From Datura wrightii (taxonomy: Eukaryota; Streptophyta; Magnoliopsida; Solanales; Solanaceae), in assembly GCA_035772735.1 (NCBI GenBank), contig JASDFA010000001.1, positions 74,860,001-74,924,000 on the forward strand: a stretch of DNA of 64,000 bases, read 5' to 3'. Numbering within the stretch: position 1 is the first letter of the stretch; every line of letters starts with the position of its first letter. The notes below the pieces were generated by a model. The model did no database searches. It was not told the DNA's origin and was given only the letters and a program-made list of their open reading frames with translations. A program made the translations under genes and the position numbers. Below, in pieces: positions 1 through 10,817 of the stretch.

Positions 1-1048
1 GGATGATGAGGATTCACTAAGACTGGGAACTGAGTTGGTCTGAGCGGGGCGAGCTATGGACGAGACTGAGATGGATCACCTAAACCTATATCATGAAACA
101 ATATAACATGAATATGCGGATAGTAGTTTGAATTTACTAAGTATGTAGAGAAAGTAAAACATGCTAATAAAATAGTACAAAGAGGTTGTGAGAGTAAAAT
201 AGTATAAAACATGAGATGTTGATCATAAACTGAACATGAGAGCTCAAAGTTTTCAAACTATAACATAAGGCTGAATATGACTGTTTTCACAAGTAAAATC
301 TCATAAAGCATGCTTTGAGCCAAAATTCCATAAGTCATAATATTATAAGGCATGAACATAATAATATGCAGAAATTACGTAACAATGGGAGATTCTTATA
401 ACCAACATAACCCACATGAGCATACATGGAGCCCGACCTGTAAAACCCTAGTCGAGAGGGTGTCCATATATTAACAATGGTAGGACCATGAAAAGACGTG
501 ATATCACTTATGGGTGGCCTATTTGGGCATGGGACACACTCTCATGGAGGACCCCATCATGGCTATGTTGGCACATAATTCTGAGACCTGAGTGTGCTGG
601 AACCCCAGTCTATTCAGTGTTAAATACTACTCCCCAAATATATATAGTACTCATATCATAATAATGAAACTGGAGTTTACATGGCTAATTTAAATCATGA
701 AATTCAGAACACGTATAGCCGTAAAACTAGTGCCGAAGATATGCCATGATACATAGACTTGAATTTCATGAAAATCATGCATAATGGGGTAAGATCATCA
801 TATCTTGTAAATCATGGGTTCATGAGGAATTCTAGTAGAAACATGCATATTGATCAGTATTCTTAGCTTGAATCTTAAGAGACTTGAAATATAGGATCAT
901 AAACTTGAAATTCATAAATCATGAATAATAGGGCATAATCTTCATAAAATTGAAATCATGAATTAGTAAGTAAATTGAGAGTCATATTTTCCCTAATAAT
1001 TACAAATCATCAATTGAAACCGAGAGAATCGGATCTATAGAGATAACA
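1..1048 (-). repeat. L1: LTR of a chromodomain-gypsy-type element, left part
   Basis: Noncoding. The order of landmarks matches the E3 and S1 LTRs: a 'tatcatgaaacaatat' stretch near 90, an 'acatggagcccgacctg' block near 425 and a 'tactactcc' block near 630. The copy is cut by the left window edge, and by E1 at 1049. It resumes at 21302. Orientation is inferred from E3, where the primer site adjoins the end that begins TGTCAC on the plus strand. Confidence 0.75.
1044..1048. repeat. E1 target-site duplication, left copy
   Basis: TAACA here and TCACA at 21302-21306, one mismatch. Removing E1 and one copy gives a junction that aligns with the same stretch of S1 (near 18285), which supports the boundary. 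Confidence 0.65.
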
Positions 1049-2644
1049 TGGAGATAATGCTCAAACCATACCTCCTACTAAAGTATGAAGCAGACGTTGT
1101 CAATAAAGAACCCAACTAAAGGTTGGGATCGAACCCATAGGGAATATGGAAGAACTAGACTAAAGTCAATAAGTGAACTTGTTGGGTAGGTACTCAAAAT
1201 TGGGGGTTCTAAAGAAAACAACAATTAAAGAAAACTATTAAAATTTTGGTTGAAATCAAGAATGAAAGATAACTAGGGTTTTTGTTCCCCATGGGTTTAT
1301 AACTGCTTCGGGTATACATATGTGATCATCACCAATGCTTACTTGTAGAACTGATAACTTAGGTTCATCCAAAAGACTGGTTCATCCCTATTGAATGACT
1401 ATACTCAATCACCGGGTCAGGTCTCATGAGCAATTGCAAATTAACTGTTATCAATATGTCCCAAATTTAACTATCCTGCAACCACAACTAGTTTTAATAC
1501 AATAATCATCAAGATCAAGGCTTTGTTGTAATTCTCTTTTCCTAATCTCTACCTCTCTAGGCTCAAGAAAGTAAAGAATTCGGGCAAGTCCTAACATTGT
1601 ACACCGTTAAGAAATGTTTAAGCATGAAGAGAATACAATACAAGTGTTTTGCGTTGGTTTTGAATCACTTTTATGTAACCCTAGCTTGTTAATGCATCAT
1701 GGTTCCCACAACCCTAGCTGTGGAGGTTTTAGCCTTTAATAGTTGTAAGATTGTGATTTGCATTCATAATTAAATACATAAATCAATATTTTACAATTAT
1801 GGATGAGAGAAAAACTTCTTTAAATATATCAGCAAAATCCTCAAGAACAAAGTATGAATATCAAGAGAAAATCAAGAAAAGATTGATCACAAGCCAATCA
1901 ACTCAATTCTATCTTGTCTCAATGTTCTCTAACTCAATTCTGATGTCCTCTAATGTTGTCTAATGAAAATAAAACATAAAACGTATTTATACAGACATAA
2001 AAATCCTTTTCCTAGGCTAACAGGGTGAATTTCCATAACTGATGCCGCCTGTGTCACGACCAATTCTACGACCCGTAGCAGGTTTGCACGGGTCGTACCT
2101 GCTTCCCATATGTCATTGACTGGCTGAAATTTGGCTAAGTGTTGGACCTTTGTATGACTTGTACATGCTTCCTACGAGTCGTACTGTGCTTACGTGATCT
2201 GACTCTAAGAATTCTCAATTTTTCTAAAGTTCTTCACCAGTGCTATGGTACGACTCGTACCTTGAAGCCATGACTCGTACTATCTATCCATATCAGAAGT
2301 TAGCCTTTTATGCAAATCTTATGAATCTTTTCATGACTCAATACTATGGCCCGTACAAGCATTGTATGACTCGTACTGAGATTCGTAGGATGACTCTTCA
2401 TACTTAGCCATCTGAAACGTTGCACGATCTGCAGTACGACTCGTAGCATCAACCTACAGCTCGTATTGAGACTTGTGACTTGAGCCTATTTTCTGCACTT
2501 TCAGGCTATCTTTTGCACATTCTTACTCCAACACCTATTTTTCCTGTAACCAAAGAAAAAGTTCCTTGTATCCATATATACATACCTATGTCCGTGCTAT
2601 TTTCTTAGTTTTGAGCGTCGAAAATGCTTTAAACTCACAACACA
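1049..2644 (-). repeat. E1 3' LTR
   Basis: Matches 10818-12297 plus 21209-21301. In sense it begins TGTGTTGTGAG at 2644 and ends CCA at 1049. A TATA box (TATAAATA, minus strand, 1984-1991) lies downstream of a cluster of TACGACTCGTA-like palindromes (2040-2480). That places the cluster in the enhancer position of U3. Confidence 0.85.
1984..1991 (-). promoter_or_regulatory. TATA box of the E1 LTR
   Basis: TATAAATA on the minus strand; the twin copy is at 11749-11756 in the 5' LTR. It lies about 50 bases downstream of the palindrome cluster. Confidence 0.6.
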
Positions 2645-2662
2645 TCAACACCCTCAACTTAA
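2645..2662 (-). other. E1 polypurine tract
   Basis: In sense this is a purine-rich AAGTTGAGGGTGTTGA directly before the LTR start at 2644. A second copy lies near 3116-3133. Confidence 0.65.
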
Positions 2663-2667
2663 GACTT

Positions 2668-2685
2668 TTGCATGTCCTTAGGCAA
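2668..2685 (-). other. E1 hairpin with AGGA loop before the PPT
   Basis: Sense arms TTGCCTA and CATGCAA around an AGGA loop. The duplicated copy at 3139-3156 has arms TTGCCTG and CATGCAA, which pair except for one C:T mismatch. Equivalent hairpins occur in E2, E5, E6 and E7. Confidence 0.6.
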
Positions 2686-3376
2686 ATAAAAGAAAAACTA
2701 AATATGATGCTCAACTAGAAAATAAACCTAGGATACTACAACCAATACCAAACAAAACTTGCACTATACCTTCAACAACTTCTAACCCCTTTTCCATGAA
2801 CTAACATCAGCTAATTTACTACAAGCAACCACAAAACATGTTAAACAGGGATCAAGACATGTCATCTAGCTATCAAAAGGTAATCAAATCATCACCGATG
2901 CTTTAGTACGAATCGTACCATCAACCTACGGCTCATACTGAGACTGTGACTTTAGCCCCTTTTTTGCACTTTCAGGCTATCTTTTGCACATTCTTGCTCC
3001 AATACCTATTTGTCTTGTAATAAAAGAAAAAGTGCCTTATATCTATATAAACACACCTAACTCCATGCTATTTTCTTAGTTTTGAGCATCGAAAGTGTTG
3101 TAAACTCACAGTACATCAACACCCTCAACTTAAGACTTTTGCATGTCCTCAGGCAAAGAAAAGAAAAAACTAAACACGACGCTCAACTAGAAAGTAAACC
3201 TAGGACACTACAAGGAATACCAAACAAAATTTGCACTATATATTCAACAACTTTTGACCCTTCTTCCATGAACCATGATTAGCTAATGTATCACAAGAAA
3301 CCACAAAACATGCTAAGTAGGGATCAAGACATGTCATCTAGCTATCAACAGGCAATCAAGTCATCACCGATGCTTT

Positions 3377-4827
3377 CCACATAGACCATTGGTAAAAGTA
3401 AACATAATTCTCGTACCCTCACAACAAATGAAGTCTCCACTTGCAGATATAGTGTCAATTATTGCATGGGACTAAACAAGCGAGATCCTCACTCTCACAA
3501 AGAAGTTTCAAGTACTATGTGTCAGATACCATAGGCTTGCCCTTATTTTCTCTACTTTGGTCTGTTAGATGGTCAGATTAGGATCACTATAAGACTTGCT
3601 GTGGCTTGTAATGTAGGTTTTAGGGATGGACATGATAAATATGAGGAATTTTTGAGTGACTATCCCTTCCTTGGCACTACATACATTGGCTTCACCATTC
3701 ACCTATTTCACCCTCTATTCTTTTCATTCCTTTTCTTCCCTTTTCACCTCTTTTATGTGCATTTGTATGGGTGTGGTGTATTTTCAAATTTTTCAAGCAT
3801 TTTATATTTTTTTTCTTTTGAATTTTCTTTTTCAAGATTTTCAACTTTTTCATCTCTCTTATATTTTCACCACACCTCATTTTTAACCTTTTCTCTTTTC
3901 TCTCCCTTTTTCTCGTTCCTACCATTTATACACCCCTACTCTAGCCGCCCTCAACTTATGCATTTTGCCTATGTCAAGGTTCACAATGTACAAGGAAGGA
4001 CCAGGGTCAAAATAGGTTCATTATAAAAAAGAATGGGTACGGTTCATCTGTTGATCAAAGAAAAATGGTCTATTAAAGGCTCAAAATTGGGATCGAGGGA
4101 ATCACATGATTTTGGTAGGGTTATTTAGGCTAAAAGTGATCTTAAAAAATGGCCTATGATCATATCCTAACCAACATCATTAGCCTATGCAAAGACTACC
4201 CAGGCAAGTTCTAGATCTTCAACACAATACTGAACTAAGTATTACACCTCACTCATTCATGGTACATGACTTATATTCACCTTACCTATCTGGTTTACAC
4301 ATGGTTAACAAGACTCCTCATGCTAATAAACTAAATGACATCAAAAGATCCACAAAAATCATGCATGCAGTCACAAATACATAGCTAATGCATCAAAAAT
4401 TTTAAATAGGGTCAATTTTTTTCAATCAAAACTAGTGAATTTTCATTGGCTGAGTACTCCTAAGTTATTTCCTAATTAAACAAAAAATCACAAAATAAGA
4501 AAATAAAATCCTAAACATGTTGATTCTACTAGATAGCATGCCCGAGGAAAAAGAAACACGACAAGAAAAACCCTTGTATGAATCCAAAAATTCCAAAAAT
4601 AACAAATACACCCCCTCCCCTTTTTGAAAATTGAGCTTCGTCCCCGAAGTATGAAGTACAAGAACATAGGGAAGGGAACATACCTGTGGCGCTCATGGCG
4701 CTCCTATCATCTTGCGGAGGAGGTACATCCGCTGCAATCGTGGCGCTAGCTGTGGCCGGCGCACTCAATGAAGTATCCATAGGGGGAGTGGTTACCCCCT
4801 CAGTAGTCTTGGCCACTTCTACGACCT
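3377..4827 (-). other. E1 3' noncoding region with conserved block
   Basis: Contains CCATAGGCTTGCCCTT at 3529-3544, shared with E2, E5 and E6. From about 3690 to 3930 it has a long T/C-rich stretch, which is A/G-rich in sense. Homologous sequence before the motif ('tcacaaagaa', 'ttcaagt') aligns with E2. The open frames here, including the Phe-rich one at 3601-4026, look like composition artefacts. Confidence 0.6.
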
Positions 4828-6822
4828 CTATATCAATTGAGCTGAAGGTGGCTGACCCAAAGGGTCACGACCACTAGCAAGATCAGGCTGAGTCATGGTG
4901 GAGATACCTGCTCCTCTAGATCGCTCCTGCAGCTCTGACATATGTGATTCATGAGTCTGTAGGCTCTCTCTCCTTTCCTTCTTCCTTCTCTTTCTCAAGT
5001 TCTCCTCTCCAACATCATTGGAATCTCTTTTCTTTCCCTTATCTCCAGAAACTGTCGTCGACTCCCAATAAGCCACCAAATCAATCTCCTCATATGGCTC
5101 TTCATCAAGGTCTGGAAGAGTGGGGGCTGCTATGACTATCGGTTGTCGTGATGACAACTTGGCTACTTTGCTCCGAAGATCCCCCAACTCCTCACGGAGA
5201 CTGCTGGTATCCATCTGCTCCACCATACGCATGTTAAACCGACTCTCAAATCCATCCAGGTGAGCATGTAGGGCCTGAGATGCTGTATAAATCTCCACTT
5301 TGACCCATGGATTCATGTTTTCCATCATAGCTTGAATTTTTCTTTCAGCCATGGTCAACCTTTTGGACAATTTTTGGAGAAAGTCCTGGGGCACTAAAAC
5401 ATGCCCTGCTGTAGTCTGAGTTTGCAGGCTAGCCTGTGGCGTAGCTGAAGTGCTAGGAGCTGACTCCGAATTACTGACATCTGTAGTCGGTGTCTCATTC
5501 TTCTCCTGTAAGGTGGGGGTATTCACCTGTATGCCCCCTGCTGGCTGGACTAATGGAACTGCTGTGGGAAGCTAGGCTTGGCTCACTGGGTTCATTTCAT
5601 CCCGAATAAGGCTGATGTCTGCAATCCTCTGCCCTTCGATCAAACGCTCTTCACCCCTTTGTATTAGCACCCCTAACTTTGTGCATAGTCTGAATACAAG
5701 ACTCGAGAATGGGATGGTATTGCTCAATCTCACCGCCTGATGCCATATATCCTTTGCGATGATCCTTGGGATGTTGATAGGATATTGGGATATGAGGCAT
5801 GCCACCAAAGCTGCTCTGTCAGCACTCAATGTGTTATCGTTGACTGTAGGTGCTAACCAGTGTTGTACTAGTGTCCAACATGCTTTTGCTATGAAGTTCA
5901 GTGAGTTCTTTGTAACCTGCTTTCCACCACTAACCCACTGAGCTTCCTCCTTATCCTCAAGAATCACGCCCGCCAATCATTGAAGCTGCCTCTGCTATTC
6001 CTCCATACCCAACTGTCGAATTTGCTTCATTGCCTCCACCATGTACTCGTACTCTGGCATCATCCGTGTAGGCACGAACTGTGGTCCATACAGAACTCGA
6101 GAGATGGTCCACTCTGATGTGTCTACCTCTCATTCTCGGACCAAAACACTCTCTAGTCGGGGCTGGTCTTTTATTTTCTTCCCCTCCTTAGCCTTTTTCT
6201 CCATGGTGGACAAATAGTTGGCATAGAACTCCTGGGCCAATTCTGCGATATACTGAGGTGGAGTCTTGGCCATCCACTCGAAGCCATAAAAGCTGAATAT
6301 CCGCTTCATCTCCTTAACTTAGTTCAGTGAGTTTGTGAGGATCCATGGTTCTTCCTGGATGCTCCGCCTTGGCTTGTTTTTGGCGGTGATAAAAATTCCT
6401 TGCTCATAAATTTCTCTAGATCCAGGCACTCTCCACCGGACTATATGGTTTTCTCTAGACGGAGTCTGTTCTCACAGAGCATTAGGAGCCTCTTCCTCTG
6501 AGTCATTGCTGCCACTTGCCTCTCCAGATTGGGTCTACTCAGACCCTTCTTCTGCATTTGAGTCTTTTCTTGACTCCTGATTACCTTCTCTAGCTCCCTA
6601 CTCAGATTGGGGCGCTGGGGTAGATGTGGCAGTAGCTGCTACAGCTTGTGCTTTTTCCTTTGCCCTAGTGGTTCTGGTTTTGTCAGTGTCTGATGTATCA
6701 ACCTGGTACTCCTCAACTGAACCACTAGGGGAGTTGCTTGCTTGCTCAGCCTCGAACTCAGATGTTTCATCATGTAATTTTCTCCGGGCAGTTGCTTTGG
6801 ATGCTTTGCGTTTCATTGTCAT
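4828..6822 (-). pseudogene. E1 ORF2: plant-transposon-type protein, degraded
   Basis: One reading frame runs from an ATG at 6822 to a stop at 4828 (about 665 codons), broken by roughly eight in-frame stops, for example at 6598-6600. The N-terminus is Lys/Ser/Glu-rich. The middle (about 6450-5580) resembles the family that plant databases call 'putative plant transposon protein', judged by a Gln-Glu-Phe-Tyr-Ala-Asn patch and the spacing of the Arg-Ala-Ala-Leu-Val region. The C-terminal third (5526-4828) has heptad-like helical sequence, an acidic run and a basic KRRKKERR cluster that could be a nuclear signal. It sits where Athila-type elements carry their extra, env-position ORF. Function is unknown. 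The family call is from memory; the continuous frame is seen directly. Confidence 0.7.
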
Positions 6823-6879
6823 TGTTCCTGTAGAGAAGAGAATTAGAATTCCATATCTGAGAAAGAATAACTAGAAAAG

Positions 6880-8040
6880 AAATTTTCAGTATTTAACCAC
6901 GGGTTGACAGTACGGGTCGTACCATGGAGGTACAACTCGTATAAAGTCCCAGAAACTCTATGTGCACATTATAACTTACAGGTATGACTCGTACACGAAG
7001 GTACGACCCATACCTTGAGTCGTGTGAGAATGCCCCTACACTACCATTTTCTCTATATTTTTCCATGACTCATGGTACGATCCGTAGGTTGATTCCATGA
7101 GTCGTAGGAAGGACCCTTCTTCCCCATCTGGCTTGGCCCTATTCAGGTCTTGGATACGAATGCACAGTACAACTCGTAGTGACAAACCAAGAACCGTACT
7201 GTGTTTCCTTCCTCTTTCTTGACTTATTTTATTTTGGTCTAGTTTATAGGTATTCTTTTTCAAGATTTGGGTATTCAGAATTCCCCAGGTCTAGGAATGT
7301 AATTCATTTCATTTAGTAGTACTCATCCCTCCCCTTTTTAATCACTACCCGTAACTCAAGTTAAATGCTTCAATACACAAGTTCATCTCCTAAAAAAATG
7401 TTTCCCTAGTCGCACATAGTTCAATAACACCCCTGATCATTGTCTCCTTAAAATTTTTTGAGCAACCACAAAGACTCACAAGGATTTGACAGTCCTAACA
7501 TCAAGCAAATAAGTTTATCGATATTCAATACGATACACTTACTTGTTGCTTCTTTCTTTGACTAGTAGTACAAAATTGGGATTGAGATTTTTGCTTGAGA
7601 AAAAATTTGCTCGATTGTTATTTGTTTTTGAGTTATAGGTGTGAGGGATCCGTAGGTTTGCTTCATACTATGGTTTTGTTTGCGTGGGGAAAAGGGTCGT
7701 TTTGGGTCTGGGATTTCAAATAGGAGAAGGGTAAATTTGAAAATCTAGGTCGACTCGGGTAAGTTTAAAGATTTTGACCCGTCATGACTCATACCATGAC
7801 TCGTAGGAAGACCTTATGACTCATCCCTTTGACCCGTAAGTTAGAGTTTTGAAAAACTTACCTGAGTACCTACGAGTACATCCTATGACTCGTATAAGGT
7901 AGGTACGGCCCGTATGATGACTCATAGGTCTTTGCTTTGAAATACCTCTCTGAACCTCACCACGTCTCCTGCTACGGCTCGTATGATGCTGTCACGAGTT
8001 GTACTGAGAGCCGTAGAAGCTGCTTTTTCAGTAGTCTTTC
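6880..8040 (-). promoter_or_regulatory. E1 ORF2 leader with LTR-type palindrome clusters
   Basis: About 1.2 kb of noncoding DNA between the stem-loops and ORF2. Two clusters (6905-7195 and 7780-8030) hold many TACGACTCGTA variants, the same motif that fills the U3 part of the E1 LTR (2040-2480). Such a match between LTR and ORF2 leader suggests an internal promoter or a region copied from U3. This is inference. Confidence 0.55.
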
Positions 8041-8091
8041 TACCTCCTATTTTTGTTTCCCCTACACACTAAACACACATTAGTTCAATCA

Positions 8092-8109
8092 CTTGGGTTG
8101 CCTCCTAAG
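8092..8109 (-). other. SL2 hairpin, E1 copy a
   Basis: Plus-strand arms CTTGGG and CCTAAG around loop TTGCCT. One arm position is mismatched in sense. It is part of a roughly 85-bp unit that is tandemly repeated (8091-8175 and 8176-8260). Confidence 0.6.
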
Positions 8110-8141
8110 AAGCGCTTGATTTAACATCGCGGCACGACGCA

Positions 8142-8175
8142 GGTGGATCGGTTACTCAGACTTCACCAAGCCACC
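8142..8175 (-). other. SL1 hairpin, E1 copy a
   Basis: Arms GGTGGATCGG and CCAAGCCACC (8 of 10 pair) around the 14-base loop TTACTCAGACTTCA. That loop is identical to the one in E4, while the arms differ from those of E4 and of copy b. Confidence 0.6.
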
Positions 8176-8176
8176 A

Positions 8177-8194
8177 CTTGGGTTGCCTCCCAAG
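8177..8194 (-). other. SL2 hairpin, E1 copy b
   Basis: Perfect six-base arms CTTGGG and CCCAAG around TTGCCT. In sense it follows a conserved spacer reading CACGATGTTAAAT. E2 has the same hairpin, and E5 has it with changed but still pairing arms. Confidence 0.7.
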
Positions 8195-8226
8195 AAGTGC
8201 CTTATTTAACATCGTGGCACAACGCA

Positions 8227-8260
8227 AGTCTCTTGACTACTCAGAATTCGTTAAGAGACT
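8227..8260 (-). other. SL1 hairpin, E1 copy b
   Basis: Arms AGTCTCTTGA and TTAAGAGACT (9 standard pairs plus one G:T) around the 14-base loop CTACTCAGAATTCG. Loop position and length match SL1 in E4. Confidence 0.65.
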
Positions 8261-10616
8261 CGGATTCATCATCTAGTGCTGAGATTACACTGAATTCCTT
8301 AGGTTGCTACATTGTCCGGCAGATGTTGAAAGTGACCTCTTCTTTGTTTAGTCTAAACTTTAGCTGGCCAGCCTCCACATCTACTAAGGCCCTCCCAGTC
8401 GTGAGGAATGGCTGCCCAAAATGATGGGGACCTTATAATCAACCTCACAATCCAGAATCACGAAGTCAGCTGGGAATATGAATTTGTCAACCTTCACAAG
8501 CACATCGAACAGGATCTCCACTGGCTTCTTCACAGTTTTGTCGGTCATCAGTAGCCTCATAATTGTCGGTGTGGGGGCTCCTAAGCCCAATTTCTTGATA
8601 CTGCCAAGAGCATCAGGTTGATGCTTGCTCCTAAATCACAAAGTGCCCTTGTGAACTCGACATTGCTAATGGTGCAAGGTATAGTGAAAGAACCTAGGTC
8701 TTCCTTATTTTGAGACAGGACCCGTATAGCTATGACACTACAGTGATGTACATTGTCTATCAACTCATAGCTTATGGACCTCTTCTTTGTCACCAAGTCC
8801 TTCATAAACTTAGCATATCCCTGCATTAGTTCCAACGCCTCAACCAATGGTATGTTCACAGATAATTGCTTAAGCATTGAAAGGAATTTCTGTAACTTAC
8901 CATTTTCCGCCTTTTTCTTCGTTCTTTGAGGGAACGATGGTGGTGGTCGTGGGATAACTCGGTGCAATTGAGTTGCTCCTTGTTCAATGTCAGATTCTTT
9001 CTCACCTATCGGGGCCTCTGGCAACTTAACATTCTCCATCTCAGCACTCTTCTCATTCTCCTCAATCATGCTCTCTTTCTTCCGCTCAACTACAACCAAA
9101 AAAGGGGGGTCAACTGTGGCCTTACCACTCCTAGTCATCACCGCCATGTAGTGGCCATCATTCTTTGGGTTCTAGATGGTGTTTCTAGGTAGTGGATGCT
9201 GACAGTTGCCCAAGCTGCTGTTCAATCTGCTTGATGGCTATTGCATGAGATTCCACTCTGTGACCCATACTTGATATGTCACCACAAATCTCCTTCAATT
9301 TCTCATTAGTGGACCTCACCTTTTTTAGCATCTCGACCATCATGCTCTCTAACTTTGACTGCCTAGCCTCCTCCTCTCGTGCACTGGGAAGCACATAAAC
9401 TTTAGCCCAGTCATTGCCGTAGTCTTCATTTCTTCTCCATTCTCCATCGCGCTCACGACCGCGACTCCTATCTCTATACCCGTTTCGGTTATAGTTGTCT
9501 TTGTATTGGTTCCGACCTTGGTTTCCAGAACCTTGGCGCCAATTGTCTTGTCCAGATGCTTGGGCATTGGCTCAGAAACCTGCCACTTGGCTGTCTAGGA
9601 AATTTGCCTCTTCCAGGAAATCAGAGTGATCTGCCCTCGGTTCCAGTCCTTGTGTCCCCACTACATTTACCTTTTGGCTCCTTCTCCCATAATGTGCTTT
9701 TTAAGCAAATCCAATGATGTGCACATGTGAGCCAACTCCTGGGCTCGTTCTTCTTCCTTTCTACGTTGGTCTGTAGTCAAACCAACAGTATATGTACCGA
9801 CCGCTGCATCTGGCTCCCTAGTATGCCATGCCCTGTTTTTCTTGGACATCCTGTCAAGGATAGTAGCAGCTTGCTCCTAGTTGTGACCCATCAATGCTCC
9901 TCCTGCAACCGTGTCTGCCACAACTTTTATGCTATTGTTTAAAGACCTGTAAAAAATTTCCAACAAACTGTCATCTGGGATCTTATGGTTCGGGCATTTT
10001 TCAACTTCTTTTTGAACCTCAGCTAGGTTTCATGAAGTGCCTCAATTTTGAGCTGTCAGAAATTTATAAATCTCATCCTTAAGTTGTAACATTTTGGAGG
10101 AGAAAAGAATCTCTCTAAGAAGGCCTTGCTGAGTTCCCTCCAGTTGGTTATGGAGTTGTTGGGCAACTCCGATAGCTATAAAGTGGATTCCCCTGACAGA
10201 GAGAAGGGGAAAAGTATGATCCTAATGGCATCTTGGCTAACTCCGGGAAACTTGTACGCCTTGCATATTCCAGCGAAGTTCATCAAGTGCAGGTTGGTGT
10301 CGTCTGTTGCATGAACACTAAACACCACTTTCATGTTTAACAGTTGAATCATGGTGCTCGTGATGTCGAATTTGGCCCTAGCGGGCAGTGGCGGTGGCAC
10401 AATCGCTCCAGTTGACCCAAGTTCATCAATGTCTGGGTCCTTATCATCAAAGAACTGAGGGGCAAGTCTATGATATCTGTTGCCCCTCCCTTGTTGACAA
10501 GCATTAACAACCTCATCTCTGCCATCTTCCGCATCCTGAAGTGCAGCTTGCCGAGCTAGCTCGGCTTGCCTAGCGTCTTCAGCTATGCCGGCATCTTTCT
10601 GTTCCTAGTTTTCCAT
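8240..10616 (-). pseudogene. E1 gag-protease, degraded
   Basis: Starts at an ATG at 10616, with a TAG as the fourth codon. Segments in order: an Ala/Gln/Glu-rich N-terminus; the retrotransposon gag domain (10400-10000) with the usual Ala-Ile-Arg..Phe-Pro-Phe-Ser-Leu pattern; a helical segment ending near 9667; an Asn/Arg/Gly-rich linker (about 9560-9430) where E5 and E6 have a CCHC knuckle nearby but E1 shows none; a coiled-coil-like stretch (9394-9185); and an aspartic protease with Asp-Leu-Gly-Ala (about 8630), with the later Ile-Leu-Gly patch near 8405. Coding likeness continues, after a frameshift near 8400, to about 8240, then stops at the stem-loops. Several stops and frameshifts make it nonfunctional. 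No RT follows. Confidence 0.8.
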
Positions 10617-10793
10617 TTTGTGCAATGTTCATTCAATTTAGGGGTTCAACGGAATTAGGGGGTTTCCACTACTCCAAGTTCTTGGCATTCACCGAAAAAC
10701 AACCTGTGGGTATCAAAAACAAAAAGGAAAATGTAATTAAGGAAATAACTACCAAAAGTCAAATACAAGCAAATAATCTAGTCTTAGTCGTAT

Positions 10794-10811
10794 TCACCGG
10801 CAACGGTTCCA
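10794..10811 (-). other. E1 primer binding site (tRNA-Asp-like)
   Basis: Sense TGGAACCGTTGCCGGTGA matches 15 of 18 bases of the complement of the tRNA-Asp 3' end (TGGCGCCGTTGCCGGGGA). It lies six bases from the LTR end, the same spacing as in E6. Confidence 0.75.
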
Positions 10812-10817
10812 CTTTTA

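Larger units (their letters stand above)
2433..3376. repeat. 472-bp tandem duplication across the E1 LTR/PPT junction
   Basis: Unit 1 is 2433-2904 and unit 2 is 2905-3376. Each holds about 210 bases of LTR start, the polypurine tract and about 260 bases of interior. E1 therefore has a second, partial LTR start and a second polypurine tract near 3116-3135. The units differ by scattered substitutions, so the duplication is not recent. Confidence 0.85.

Noticed and set aside
2040..2480. Palindrome clusters as a CRISPR-like array
   Set aside because: Irregular spacing, no constant repeat/spacer plan, and inside a plant LTR.
1049..2647. First choice of E1 edges (1058 and 2647)
   Set aside because: No duplication fits those edges. 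Edges 1049 and 2644/21301 give TAACA/TCACA, a six-base gap to the primer site as in E6, and a clean target alignment to S1.
3601..4026. Phe/Ser-rich open frame of 141 codons
   Set aside because: It lies in a T/C-rich noncoding stretch of the E1 3' region; composition alone keeps it open and E2/E5/E6 do not keep it as protein.
4529..4816. Open frame next to E1 ORF2
   Set aside because: Out of frame with ORF2 and not supported by E5; probably chance.
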